A DNA stretch of 64,000 nucleotides. It comes from an uncultured Bryobacteraceae bacterium. Its GTDB lineage: Bacteria > Acidobacteriota > Terriglobia > Bryobacterales > Bryobacteraceae. Below are positions 36,190-44,896 of this stretch, piece by piece. Made by a program: the position numbers and the translations under genes. The DNA lies in contig CALJAM010000022.1 of assembly GCA_938027685.1 (NCBI GenBank), forward strand, positions 1 to 64,000, given 5' to 3'. How positions within the stretch are numbered: position 1 is the stretch's first letter; each line of letters begins with the position of its first letter. Under the pieces are notes generated by a model. It ran no database searches. It saw only the letters and a list, made by a program, of their open reading frames with translations, and was not told the origin of the DNA.

Positions 36190-38815
36190 CGGCGCCACCC
36201 CCTGCGCGCGGCGCGGCCAGCCGGTCGGTAGGGATGGCCAGCCGTTCGCGCCTGAGCTTGCGCACGGAAATGACCACGAAGAGCAGGAAGGCGGGCACGG
36301 GCGGCAGCGCCACCGCCAGCAGCTTGATCGTGTTCTGGATACGCCGGATGGCGTTCTCCATCTCGGCGCGGCTGTTTTCGATCTGGCGCTGTTTTTCGTC
36401 CTCGATGTTGGCCCGCGCCACCTGCAGGCGCCGGTTCTCCACCGCCTGAACGTTGGCGATCATGATCCGGCGCGTTTGCTCGTCCAGATCGGTGCGCTGC
36501 TCGATCTCGCGCACCGCCCGTTCCAGCCGCGCCTGCGCCTCCTTGAGCCGCTGTTCGGCGATGGCTTCGGCCGCCTGCGTCTCGCGCAGCCGCTGGGCTT
36601 CGTAGACGCGCGTCCGGGCCTCCACCGCCTCCAGCGTGCGGTGCCGAGGACGGCGCTTGCGCAAAGCGATGAACGCGGGGTCGCCGGCCAAATCGTCCAC
36701 GGCGTTCAGCAAGAAGGTCACGTTGTCGAACTGGAGCTGTTCGACGCCGCGGCGGCGCAATTCGAAAAACTGCTCGCCCATCAGATCCACGTCCGCGATG
36801 ACGATGGCATTGACCCCGCCGGCGCCTTCGCCCTGCACACGGGCCGCTAGAACCTGCCGGGCGTTGCCGGGGGTATGCGGAAGGTTCTGGTTGATCGTCA
36901 CTCCAAAGATCGTTCGGGCGACCAGGTCCTCCCAACGGACCGTGCCCGACTCGGTCGTGGTTTCCAGCAGGGGCGTGAACCGCGTCCCGCCGCGCGGCCG
37001 CAGCACGCCGGGATAAAGCAGGACCACTTCCTGGAGTCCCGCCGTCACGCGGTCCTGCGCGTTGAAACCGTCGCGGGCGACGAAAACAAATTCCTTTGGC
37101 AGCGTTTTAAGCTGAGGATGCGGATTGTAGCTGTCCCAGGCGATGCGGTTCGAGGGCCAGGCAATCCCCAGGGCCTCCAGCAGGCCGCGTACATCGGCCC
37201 GCGCCGCTGCAGGCGCCGGCGGGACGAGCGCGAGACCCGCTTGCGGAATCTCGTGCGGGGCAAGGTTCAGGTCGAAGGCTGGCATGGGATCCAGCAGCAC
37301 CAGCACGGGACGGCCCTGGCGCACGTAGGCCGTCAGGCGGTCGACTTCGGCCTGCGAAAGCGTCGAAGGCAGCGCGGCCACGAGCGCGTCCAGATCCTGC
37401 GGGTATTCGGCGTCGGGCGGCACTCTTACTACCTCGTACTGCTTGCGCAGTTCGGCCACGATGGACCATTCGTTGGTCTGGATGCGGTTCTGGAAATCGA
37501 AGCCGCCGAAGAGCCGGGCGCGCGTGTCCAGCACCCCCACCTTCTTGCGGCGCGCGTGCGAGACCACCCGTACCGACCGCATCAGCTCGTATTCGACCGG
37601 GAGGCCGCGATCGAAGAACGGGATGACGAATTCTTCGCCGCCGCAGGTGAAGGCCAGCCCGAGGAAGATCTCGTTCGACGCTCGCGCGCTCTCCTCGCCG
37701 GCGGGCACGCGGTAGGGACGGATGCCCCACCGCTGCTGCGCCTCCCGTGCTTCGGGCGAATACTTCAGCGTTTCGATGATTCGGACGTGCACCGCCTCGC
37801 CGCCCACGGCGTCGAACTCCCGCAGCATGTTGACCAAGTTGGTGCGCACGTCCAGGTAAGTGCGGGGCACCTCGGGGCTCAGGTACGCGTATATGAAAAC
37901 CGGTTGACGGGGCGAGAGGCCGACCAGCAGAGCTCGCGTGTCGGGGGCCAGCGAGTGCAGCTTTTCGGCCGTTACGTCCAGCCGTAAACGGCTGTGCGCA
38001 GCCAGCAAGGTTCCGCTGGCTACCATCACGGCCGCCGCCAGCGCGCGCAGGGCGACATGTCGGCCCAGCCGCGGCGCCTTGGGGCCGTCCGGCCAGCGCC
38101 TGCGGCCCAGCAGGGCGACGTTCAGGTAAAAGGCGGCCAACGCGACGCCCGCAAAGTAAACCAGCGAGCTGAGCGTGATGACGCCGCGGGACAGATCCCG
38201 AAACTGCTCGACCACCGACAACCGCTCCGCCAGCCGCTGGGGCGCGCCACTCAGGATCGTGCCTGCCCGCTCGGCAAACACCGGCGCCGCGCAGACCACA
38301 GCGCCGAGGATGAACGCCACGGTGAGGTTGTCCGTGCACTGGGAGGCCAGCATGGCCAGCCCCAGTAACGCCGCGCCCATCAGCCAGTAACCGAAGTAAG
38401 TGGCTGCCATCAGTCCGGGATCCGGATCGCCCAGCCAACACAGCACGATCACGTGGCTGAGGGAGAACACGAGCGCTACGCTGTAAATGGCCAGACCCGC
38501 CAGATACTTGCCCGCCACGATTTCCAGATCCGTGGCCGGCAGCGTGAGCAACAGTTCCTCAGTGCCCTGCTTCTTTTCTTCCGCCCATAGCCCCATGGCG
38601 ATGGCGGGAACCAGAAAAACCAGCAGGTAGGGGATGACGCGGTTGAGCTGATCCAGATTGGCCAAGTTGGCTGCGAAAAAACGTTCCTGCCAGAACGCCG
38701 CCATGGCGCTGAGGAAGACGAAAAGCGTGATGAAAACGTAGCCGGTGGGCGTGCCGAAGTAGCTGCTGACCTCGCGGAGGAAAACGGCCAGGATCACGCG
38801 GCGCCGTCTGCGCAT
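36182..38815 (-). CDS. ABC-2 permease fused to GldG-type auxiliary protein
   Basis: An 877-residue fusion. The first ~240 residues are a six-helix ABC-2 permease (SSYFGTPTGYVFITLFVFLSA, MGLWAEEKKQGTEELLLTLP), like GldF/NosY. From about residue 255 a new membrane anchor starts a GldG-type (ABC_transp_aux) soluble domain (KLHSLAPDTRALLVGLSPR; RPVLVLLDPMPAF), which ends with a long Glu/Arg coiled coil (about 740-830) and a final transmembrane helix. In many bacteria these are two genes. With the ATPase it should form a membrane complex; the cargo is unknown. Confidence 0.85.
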   Translation of the reverse strand: MRRRRRVILAVFLREVSSYFGTPTGYVFITLFVFLSAMAAFWQERFFAANLANLDQLNRVIPYLLVFLVPAIAMGLWAEEKKQGTEELLLTLPATDLEIVAGKYLAGLAIYSVALVFSLSHVIVLCWLGDPDPGLMAATYFGYWLMGAALLGLAMLASQCTDNLTVAFILGAVVCAAPVFAERAGTILSGAPQRLAERLSVVEQFRDLSRGVITLSSLVYFAGVALAAFYLNVALLGRRRWPDGPKAPRLGRHVALRALAAAVMVASGTLLAAHSRLRLDVTAEKLHSLAPDTRALLVGLSPRQPVFIYAYLSPEVPRTYLDVRTNLVNMLREFDAVGGEAVHVRIIETLKYSPEAREAQQRWGIRPYRVPAGEESARASNEIFLGLAFTCGGEEFVIPFFDRGLPVEYELMRSVRVVSHARRKKVGVLDTRARLFGGFDFQNRIQTNEWSIVAELRKQYEVVRVPPDAEYPQDLDALVAALPSTLSQAEVDRLTAYVRQGRPVLVLLDPMPAFDLNLAPHEIPQAGLALVPPAPAAARADVRGLLEALGIAWPSNRIAWDSYNPHPQLKTLPKEFVFVARDGFNAQDRVTAGLQEVVLLYPGVLRPRGGTRFTPLLETTTESGTVRWEDLVARTIFGVTINQNLPHTPGNARQVLAARVQGEGAGGVNAIVIADVDLMGEQFFELRRRGVEQLQFDNVTFLLNAVDDLAGDPAFIALRKRRPRHRTLEAVEARTRVYEAQRLRETQAAEAIAEQRLKEAQARLERAVREIEQRTDLDEQTRRIMIANVQAVENRRLQVARANIEDEKQRQIENSRAEMENAIRRIQNTIKLLAVALPPVPAFLLFVVISVRKLRRERLAIPTDRLAAPRAGGGADA

Positions 38816-39564
38816 GGAAACCTCACCTCCGGATTCGCCTGAGTTAGGGCCTGGAAGGCGTCTTCCAGCGAGGCGTAACCGGCCTTCATTTCATCCGGAG
38901 TACCGTCGAAAACGATGCGTCCGCGATCGATGAAGATGATCCGGTCGGCCATCGCTTCCACCTCTTGCAGGATATGGGTGGAAAGCAGGATCGTCTTGGT
39001 GCGGCCGAGCTCTCGGATCGTTTGTCGCACCTCGCGGACCTGGTTGGGATCCAGGCCGCTGGTCGGCTCGTCCATGATCAGCACGTCGGGCTCGTGCAGC
39101 AACACCTGCGCCATTCCGACCCGTTGGCGGTAGCCTTTCGAAAGCTTGCGGATCGTCTTCTCGAGCACCGGCGCCAGGCCGCAAAGCTCGGTGACCGCCT
39201 CGATGCGTTGGCGAAGACGCGCTCCGCTGAGACCGCGGGCCCGCCCGAAGAACTTCAGCAACTCGAGCGGTGTCATCTCCGGGTACAGCGGCCCGTTTTC
39301 CGGCAGGTAGCCCAAGCGCTCCGCCGCAGCGATGCGGTTGCCGTTCACGTCCAGACCCGCGATCCGGGCCTGTCCCGCGCTGGGCGCCAGGTAGCCCGTG
39401 AGGATCTTCATCGTCGTGGACTTGCCCGCGCCGTTCGGACCCAGGAAAGCTGCAACCTGACCTTGCGGCACCGAGAAGCTGACGTCCCGAATGGCAGCGA
39501 AATCGCCGTAAAACTTGCTCAGCCCGATAGCCTCGATCATGGCCGGAGCGCCGGTCGTGTTCAT
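38794..39564 (-). CDS. ABC transporter ATP-binding protein (GldA/CcmA-like)
   Basis: A 256-residue ATPase with Walker A GPNGAGKST (42-50), ABC signature LSKGYRQRVGMAQ, Walker B VLIMDEPTSGLDP and switch histidine in LLSTHILQEVE. It overlaps the permease gene by 22 bp and heads a three-gene operon with the permease-GldG fusion and DUF4340. An ATG at 39540 (MIEAIGLSKFYG) is an alternative start. A minus-strand TGCTAAATA at 39625-39617 may be its -10. Confidence 0.93.
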   Translation of the reverse strand: MNTTGAPAMIEAIGLSKFYGDFAAIRDVSFSVPQGQVAAFLGPNGAGKSTTMKILTGYLAPSAGQARIAGLDVNGNRIAAAERLGYLPENGPLYPEMTPLELLKFFGRARGLSGARLRQRIEAVTELCGLAPVLEKTIRKLSKGYRQRVGMAQVLLHEPDVLIMDEPTSGLDPNQVREVRQTIRELGRTKTILLSTHILQEVEAMADRIIFIDRGRIVFDGTPDEMKAGYASLEDAFQALTQANPEVRFPCADGAA

Positions 39565-39667
39565 GGCGAGTGACGCGGTGACAAAGTAGGTCGCGGATGC
39601 GGGTGATTCATTACGTTATTTAGCATCAGTCCGCGCGGGCTTGCAAACCGGCGCATCCCGCTGCTCC

Positions 39668-39676
39668 TGCTATGCT
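39668..39676 (+). promoter_or_regulatory. Extended -10-like element of the second GH106-like gene
   Basis: TGCTATGCT ends 9 nt before the ATG at 39686, so transcription would begin within about 3 nt of the start codon. No Shine-Dalgarno sequence is present. Confidence 0.4.
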
Positions 39677-39685
39677 GACTGCGAG

Positions 39686-42600
39686 ATGAAAACTGCGACA
39701 CTGCTCATGCTTTCGCTGGCGGCAGCAGCCGCCGATCCCCTTCATCAGGCCTTTCGCGATCCCCCACGCGAGTACTCGATGGAGCCGTTTTGGTCCTGGA
39801 ACAGCACGCTGGTTCCCGAGCGGCTTCGCCGGCAAATCGATCAGATGCTCGACAAGGGCATCTACGGGGCGTACATGCACGCGCGGGCCGGCCTGGACGA
39901 GAGCGCCACGCCGTACTTCTCCGACGGGTTCTGGGAAGCCGTCCGGGTGAGCGTCGAATACGGCGCTCAGCGCGGCTTCCGCACCTGGATTTACGACGAG
40001 GACAAGTGGCCGAGCGGGGCGGCCGGCGGTCGAACCATCGCCGCCAATCCGGAGCGTTTCCGCGCGACGGGCCTCCAGCACCGCACTCAGACCGTGCGGG
40101 GCCCCGCCGGTGTCAGGATCCACTTCCCCGACGCGATCTTCGTCATCGCCGCCCGCGCGGCCGGCCCGGGCCGCATCGCTTCCGACAGCCTCACCGACCT
40201 GACCGAGATCAACCGCCGGCGTGGGACCTGGCAGGCGCCAGACGGCGATTGGGTGATCTCGATCTTCGAGCCCGTACGCGGGCGGGAGAATCTGCCCAAC
40301 TATCTGAACCCTGACGCGGTGGCCGAGTTCATCCGCAATACCTACGAGCAGTACGCCGCCCGCTTCCGACAGCACTTCGGCAAGACGATCCCCGGATCGT
40401 TCTTCGACGAAATCTTCAACCTCAAGCTGGCCTGGGATCCCCTGCTGGAAGAGCGCTTCCGCGCGCGCAAGGGTTACGAACTGCGCAAAGTGCTGCCGCT
40501 CCTGTTTCTGGACGCGGGACCGGAGACGATCAAGATACGCTGCGACTACTTCGAGGAGTTTACCCGCCTCTATGAAGACGCCTGGTTCCGCCAGCTTTCT
40601 TCATGGTGCGAACGCCACAATCTGAAACTTACCGGTCACACCAACGAAGGACTTTACTCCATCCAGGACCAGGGAGATTATTTTCGAACCTGGCGGCATC
40701 CTCAGATCCCGGGGACCGACAACGAGGATTTCCGGTACACGTTCCCGCGCGTGATCGGCTCGTGGAAACCCAAGCAACTGAGCTCGGTAGCCCACGTCTA
40801 CGGCAAACCGCGCGCCATGGCCGAGGCCCTGGGAGGGGCGGGCTGGACGATCACGCTGGAGGAAGCCCGCTACGGCGTTAACATGCTGGCGGTCTACGGA
40901 ATCAATTACTTCATTTTCCACCTGTTCCATTACGCCATGGATACGCCGCTCAGCATGGACGACTGGCCCAATTCCTGGTTTTACGAGAATCCTTACTGGA
41001 AATATTTCAAGAAACTGGCCGATTATATCCGCCGCATCTCTTACCTTACCGCCCAGGGATCCCACGTAGCGGACGTGGCCGTCTTGTATCCCGTCGAAGA
41101 GGTCTGGAGCCAGGGGATGAAGAATCCGCCGCCGGGCCAGCCGCCCGTCGTGGAGCTGGTGGACCGGCTCGTGCGCGAACCGATCGATTGCGATCTGGTG
41201 GACACCGACAGCATCGTACGGGGCGAGTCGGAGCCTGGAGGCCGGGCGCGCATCGGGACCGAGTCTTACCGCGTGCTCGTTCTGCCGCGCGCCGAGACTG
41301 TGTCGTTGGCGGCCTACCGGAAAATCGCGGAGCTGGCAGGCAGGGGACTTGCGGTCGTGGCGCTGGGCGCGGCCCCCCGCCACTCGGCCGAAAACGGCGG
41401 CGACGATCCCGAGGTAGCCCGGATTTCCCGGGAACTGTTCCCCCGGGGTGAGCGTGTTTTCATGGACAGCGACGGACTGGTGCGATGGCTGCGCGGGCGG
41501 TTCCCCGTCGACGTCGAGATTCTCGACGGGCCCGCCGGTGTGCTCCGCTACCTCCACCGGACGGTGAATGGGCGGCATGTGTACTTCTTCGCAAACTCGG
41601 AGCGGCGTCCTGGACGCTGGCGCGTTCGTTTGCGGGCGCGGGGATCGGCCGAGAAATGGGATCCGGAGACTGGCGCAGCCACGGCATTGCCCGCCCGTGA
41701 AGGCGTGGCGGAGCTCGAATTCCTGCCCTGGCAGGCCTACTTCGTGGTGATCGGTCCGGGCGGAGTAGCGCCCCAGCGGCCGCTGCGCCGCGCTGCGACT
41801 GCAATCGAGCTCGCCGGCCCCTGGTTCATTCAGCTCTGTCCGACCGAGTTGGACTATGCGTGGAAGCCGGACCCCGGTCCCACACGCGTCGAAGTGCCGG
41901 TGGTCGATTTCCGCTTCGAGCGCGAAGGTGTGCAGCCCCCGTGGCGCCGCCTCAAGATCCACGACTCGCTGAACCCAAAACAGGGCGTGTCGCGTTACCT
42001 TTCGAACTGGGACGCGTCGTGGATCACGCGCTACGTCTACCGGCGGCACTTCGGGGAGACGGGCGGTCCGCGGCTGCGATTCAGCAAGGAGCTGGAACTG
42101 CCCTTCGATCCGGCACGGTCGCGGCTGGCCGTCGTGGCCGACGGCCGGTTCGAGCTCCAGGTGAACGGGACGCCCGCGGGTTCGGGCGATGCCATGTCGG
42201 CCCGAGCCTTCACGGGATTGCCTCTGAAACGTGGCCGCAACGCGATCACAATCGACGTACAGGGCGAGGGTTACCTGCTGGCACAAGGCGAAGCGTGCCC
42301 GGCAAGCGGCGAATGCATCGCCATCTACACGGGTCGGGACTGGCGGGTGAACTCACCCGGCGAAGAACCGCGCGAGGCGTTCGAATTCGCTTATCCCCCC
42401 TTCGGCCGCTGGGGCGAACCTGAGCTGCCTGGAGCCACACAGGGGCTTCCCCGTGCGGTGTGGTATCGGGTCGTCATCCCGCCCGGGTCCCGCAGTCTGG
42501 AGCCGCCGCGCGTGCAGGGCGATTACGAACTTCTCGTCGATGGTCAACCGGTGCGCCCCTCCGGTGCGAACCGGATCCCGCTGCTGCTGGGCCGCGAACT

Positions 42601-43078
42601 GCACCTTCGGGTCCGCCTGAGGAGCGCGCGCGACGGTCTGCTCGCGCCGCTGGTCTTCCACGCAGGACCGACGCCGGGCTCGTTGGGTGATTGGCGACGG
42701 ATGGGGCTGGAGTGGTTTTCGGGGCGGATGCTTTACCGCACCCGGTTCCAAGTGCCCGACGAGTTCCGCGGCGCGCAGATCATGCTCGACCTCGGCGACC
42801 TGCGGTACACCGGTGAAGTCTGGCTGAACGGGCGCCTTGTCGACACGCTGATCTGGCCGCCTTACCGAACCGACATCACCGAGGCGGTCCGCAGCGGCGA
42901 GAACGAGCTGGTGATCGTGGCCGCCAACCTGCTCGCCAACCAGATGCGCTGGAACATCTTCGATTCTGCGATCCCCAATCTCATTAGCCGCTGGTGGCAT
43001 GACGGCAACATCCTGCGCGAGGCAGACAAGCTCACCTCCGGACTGATCGGTCCGGTGCGCCTCGAGGCGTGGCGCTGA
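39686..43078 (+). CDS. GH106-like glycosidase (putative alpha-L-rhamnosidase), second copy
   Basis: An 1130-residue secreted enzyme with signal peptide TATLLMLSLAAAAA. It opens with FRDPPREYSMEPFWSWNSTL, then QIDQMLDKGIYGAYMHARAG and TWIYDEDKWPSGAAGGRT, a strong GH106-type barrel signature. Candidate catalytic acids lie in GSFFDEIFNLKLAWDP and TGHTNEGLYS. C-terminal beta-sandwiches include MLDLGDLRYTGEVWLNGRLV. It is paralogous to and exactly as long as the gene at 17629, but diverged, so the linkage specificities probably differ. Its 3' end overlaps the convergent DUF2784 gene by 47 bp. Confidence 0.8.
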   Translation: MKTATLLMLSLAAAAADPLHQAFRDPPREYSMEPFWSWNSTLVPERLRRQIDQMLDKGIYGAYMHARAGLDESATPYFSDGFWEAVRVSVEYGAQRGFRTWIYDEDKWPSGAAGGRTIAANPERFRATGLQHRTQTVRGPAGVRIHFPDAIFVIAARAAGPGRIASDSLTDLTEINRRRGTWQAPDGDWVISIFEPVRGRENLPNYLNPDAVAEFIRNTYEQYAARFRQHFGKTIPGSFFDEIFNLKLAWDPLLEERFRARKGYELRKVLPLLFLDAGPETIKIRCDYFEEFTRLYEDAWFRQLSSWCERHNLKLTGHTNEGLYSIQDQGDYFRTWRHPQIPGTDNEDFRYTFPRVIGSWKPKQLSSVAHVYGKPRAMAEALGGAGWTITLEEARYGVNMLAVYGINYFIFHLFHYAMDTPLSMDDWPNSWFYENPYWKYFKKLADYIRRISYLTAQGSHVADVAVLYPVEEVWSQGMKNPPPGQPPVVELVDRLVREPIDCDLVDTDSIVRGESEPGGRARIGTESYRVLVLPRAETVSLAAYRKIAELAGRGLAVVALGAAPRHSAENGGDDPEVARISRELFPRGERVFMDSDGLVRWLRGRFPVDVEILDGPAGVLRYLHRTVNGRHVYFFANSERRPGRWRVRLRARGSAEKWDPETGAATALPAREGVAELEFLPWQAYFVVIGPGGVAPQRPLRRAATAIELAGPWFIQLCPTELDYAWKPDPGPTRVEVPVVDFRFEREGVQPPWRRLKIHDSLNPKQGVSRYLSNWDASWITRYVYRRHFGETGGPRLRFSKELELPFDPARSRLAVVADGRFELQVNGTPAGSGDAMSARAFTGLPLKRGRNAITIDVQGEGYLLAQGEACPASGECIAIYTGRDWRVNSPGEEPREAFEFAYPPFGRWGEPELPGATQGLPRAVWYRVVIPPGSRSLEPPRVQGDYELLVDGQPVRPSGANRIPLLLGRELHLRVRLRSARDGLLAPLVFHAGPTPGSLGDWRRMGLEWFSGRMLYRTRFQVPDEFRGAQIMLDLGDLRYTGEVWLNGRLVDTLIWPPYRTDITEAVRSGENELVIVAANLLANQMRWNIFDSAIPNLISRWWHDGNILREADKLTSGLIGPVRLEAWR

Positions 43079-43448
43079 GCCTGCGTTCGGAACGCGCACG
43101 TCGCCAGTGCCGCATGTGCAGCCACAGGTTGGCAGCACAGACGGCGATCGTGAGAGCGATCAGCGAGGAGGCGGGCAGGTCCGGGTACACGAGCTCTTCG
43201 AGATAGTGGGCGAGGAATCCGGTGCGGTAGGGCTCGCGCCCGGCACGCTCGAGAAAGTACTGCTCGGCGAGGGTGAGCGGGCAAGGCCACGGGCCTACCT
43301 GAATGACGACCGCGTAAGCCAACGAAGCCAGGTGCGCGCGGGCGAGCCATTCCCTGCGGCGCGCCGCGAGCAGGCCACCCAGCGCTACCCATGCAATGAA
43401 CATGAGGTGCGCCGTCAGCGCGACCAACGCCAGCCCTTCAAACAACAC
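43032..43448 (-). CDS. DUF2784 family membrane protein
   Basis: A 138-residue protein with three or four transmembrane helices. The conserved DUF2784 centre GPWPCPLTLAEQYFLERAG followed by YRTGFLAHYLEELVYPD is clear. The function is unknown. The start is a GTG at 43448, just before the first helix (LFEGLALVALTAHLMFIAWV). The last ~15 codons overlap the end of the convergent glycosidase gene. Confidence 0.8.
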   Translation of the reverse strand: MLFEGLALVALTAHLMFIAWVALGGLLAARRREWLARAHLASLAYAVVIQVGPWPCPLTLAEQYFLERAGREPYRTGFLAHYLEELVYPDLPASSLIALTIAVCAANLWLHMRHWRRARSERRLSATPRGAPDRSVRR

Positions 43449-43467
43449 GCCGCCCGCCCCTGGCGCG

Positions 43468-43476
43468 ATGATAGCA
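43468..43476 (-). promoter_or_regulatory. Extended -10-like element of the DUF2784 gene
   Basis: Minus strand TGCTATCAT, identical to the 9-mer before the gene at 32326. It lies 19 nt from the GTG. The opposite strand carries GATGAT ending 6 nt before the GTG of the divergent gene, so both promoters may overlap in about 10 bp. Confidence 0.4.
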
Positions 43477-43478
43477 TC

Positions 43479-44150
43479 GTGCCCCGTACTGTGCTGTTGG
43501 CCCACGGCTGGCGCCTCGAGGTCTCCGGCGAGATCCCGGCCGCCCTGGTGCGCGATTACTTTCGACCCGCCGTGCGCGCGGTGCCCGCCGCTATGGCCGT
43601 CCGTACGCGGATCCGAAGGGTCTTCGTTGCACCCACACTCGATGATCCGGGCGCCGCTTCGCGCTGGCGACGCGGTCCGGAGGGGGCCGAGGTGTGGGTA
43701 GCGGCGGAAGGAGACCCGCACGATGCGACCATGGAGTTGCTGCTCTGCGTGGGACAGATCCTCTGGCAGGAAACCGGCGACGAGGAACGCCGCCGCTGGC
43801 TCGAGCTGCTACGCGCCGAAATCGAGGCGGGCGTAAGCGGCGAAATCGACGAGCGGACGTTGGAGGCCAAGGCCCGACTGCTCACCAACCCTGCCGCAGC
43901 GCGCAGCATCCGACGGCTGCAAGAGTATGCGCGTGAGTCTTTCGCCTCTACCGCGGCCGAGTACGTGCACTGCCTGTGGCACGATGTGACGATTCGGACC
44001 GGGCCGGAGCACTTGCCTGCCCCCTGCCTGCGCGCGCGGCTGGAGCTGTTCCGCCGGTGGTTCCCGCCCAATCCCGGATATCGGCTGTACGCCGCCCAGC
44101 CTCAGCGCGGCACGGGGAGCGGAGGGGCTTCCGAGGCCAGCCCGGCGTAA
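43479..44150 (+). CDS. Hypothetical cytoplasmic protein
   Basis: A 223-residue protein with no signal peptide or transmembrane helix. The frame is open for 370 bp upstream, but codon content and the overlap with DUF2784 favour the GTG at 43479 (PRTVLLAHGWRLEVSGEIPA). A central alpha-helical stretch ATMELLLCVGQILWQETG is followed by charged helices. The pattern recalls acidobacterial hypothetical proteins, but no family was recognised. The final 49 bp overlap the convergent BamE-like gene. Confidence 0.6.
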   Translation: MPRTVLLAHGWRLEVSGEIPAALVRDYFRPAVRAVPAAMAVRTRIRRVFVAPTLDDPGAASRWRRGPEGAEVWVAAEGDPHDATMELLLCVGQILWQETGDEERRRWLELLRAEIEAGVSGEIDERTLEAKARLLTNPAAARSIRRLQEYARESFASTAAEYVHCLWHDVTIRTGPEHLPAPCLRARLELFRRWFPPNPGYRLYAAQPQRGTGSGGASEASPA

Positions 44151-44896
44151 GTCTCCTTGACGCGGACCACCTTGTTGCCCTCGAAAGTGACGAACACGAT
44201 GCGGCCGGGCGCCTGGCCGTAGATCCAATCCTCCAGCTCGCGGCCGTCCACCGTTTCGCGCACTTTGCGGACTGGGCGGCCGAGGGCGAGCAGGACCTGA
44301 TCACGATCCATGCCCTCTACGGCGCGCTTTTCCTGGATGGCCTGACGGATGGGTTCCGGAAGGGTTTCCACATACTGCTCGGTGGCGGAGCGCTTCTCGA
44401 AATCCAGCAACGGAGCGAGTAGTTTCTTCACCTCCGCCGCCTTCATGGGGGGCAAACGCCGGTTGAAAACCAGCGCGAGCGTGGTTCCCCCGGGCGCCAC
44501 GGTGTGCTGGCTGCCGGCCAACGGAACGGTGCGCGTGCCCATGCCGCCGCTGATCTGGATCCGCTCGTACCACTTCCGCCCGCCGCGAAAGCCCCCGTTG
44601 ATCTCGAAGACAATGCGGTCGTTCTCCAAGGAGACTTTCGTGATCTGCACCAAGTCCCCCACCCGCGCCGCCGGGCCGTGCTCGCGAGCCAGCGCCTGCC
44701 ACTCGTTCTTGTCGTAGGTTCCGTCGAGATCCACCGTCAGAGCTTTCTTGGAGCGGGGCAAGGCGACTTTGGCTGTGGCGTACTCGGCGGTCAGACCCCG
44801 GATCAGCTCGATGCGCTCTTCGGGGGTCAGAGGCCGAGGTTTTTCCTGGGCGACGGCAATCGTCACGGCCAATAGCCACCACCATCGCCGCGACAT
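44102..44896 (-). CDS. Exported protein with BamE/SmpA-like C-terminal domain
   Basis: A 264-residue protein with signal peptide (WWWLLAVTIAVAQ). The C-terminal ~65 residues (MDRDQVLLALGRPVRKV, ELEDWIYGQAPGRIVFVTFE, NKVVRVKETYAGL) follow the BamE/SmpA-like pattern; the first 170 residues are unassigned. The strong ribosome site AAGGAGG sets the ATG at 44896, which overlaps the CPBP stop codon by one base, so the two are co-translated. Its end overlaps the convergent hypothetical gene by 49 bp. Confidence 0.7.
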   Translation of the reverse strand: MSRRWWWLLAVTIAVAQEKPRPLTPEERIELIRGLTAEYATAKVALPRSKKALTVDLDGTYDKNEWQALAREHGPAARVGDLVQITKVSLENDRIVFEINGGFRGGRKWYERIQISGGMGTRTVPLAGSQHTVAPGGTTLALVFNRRLPPMKAAEVKKLLAPLLDFEKRSATEQYVETLPEPIRQAIQEKRAVEGMDRDQVLLALGRPVRKVRETVDGRELEDWIYGQAPGRIVFVTFEGNKVVRVKETYAGLASEAPPLPVPR

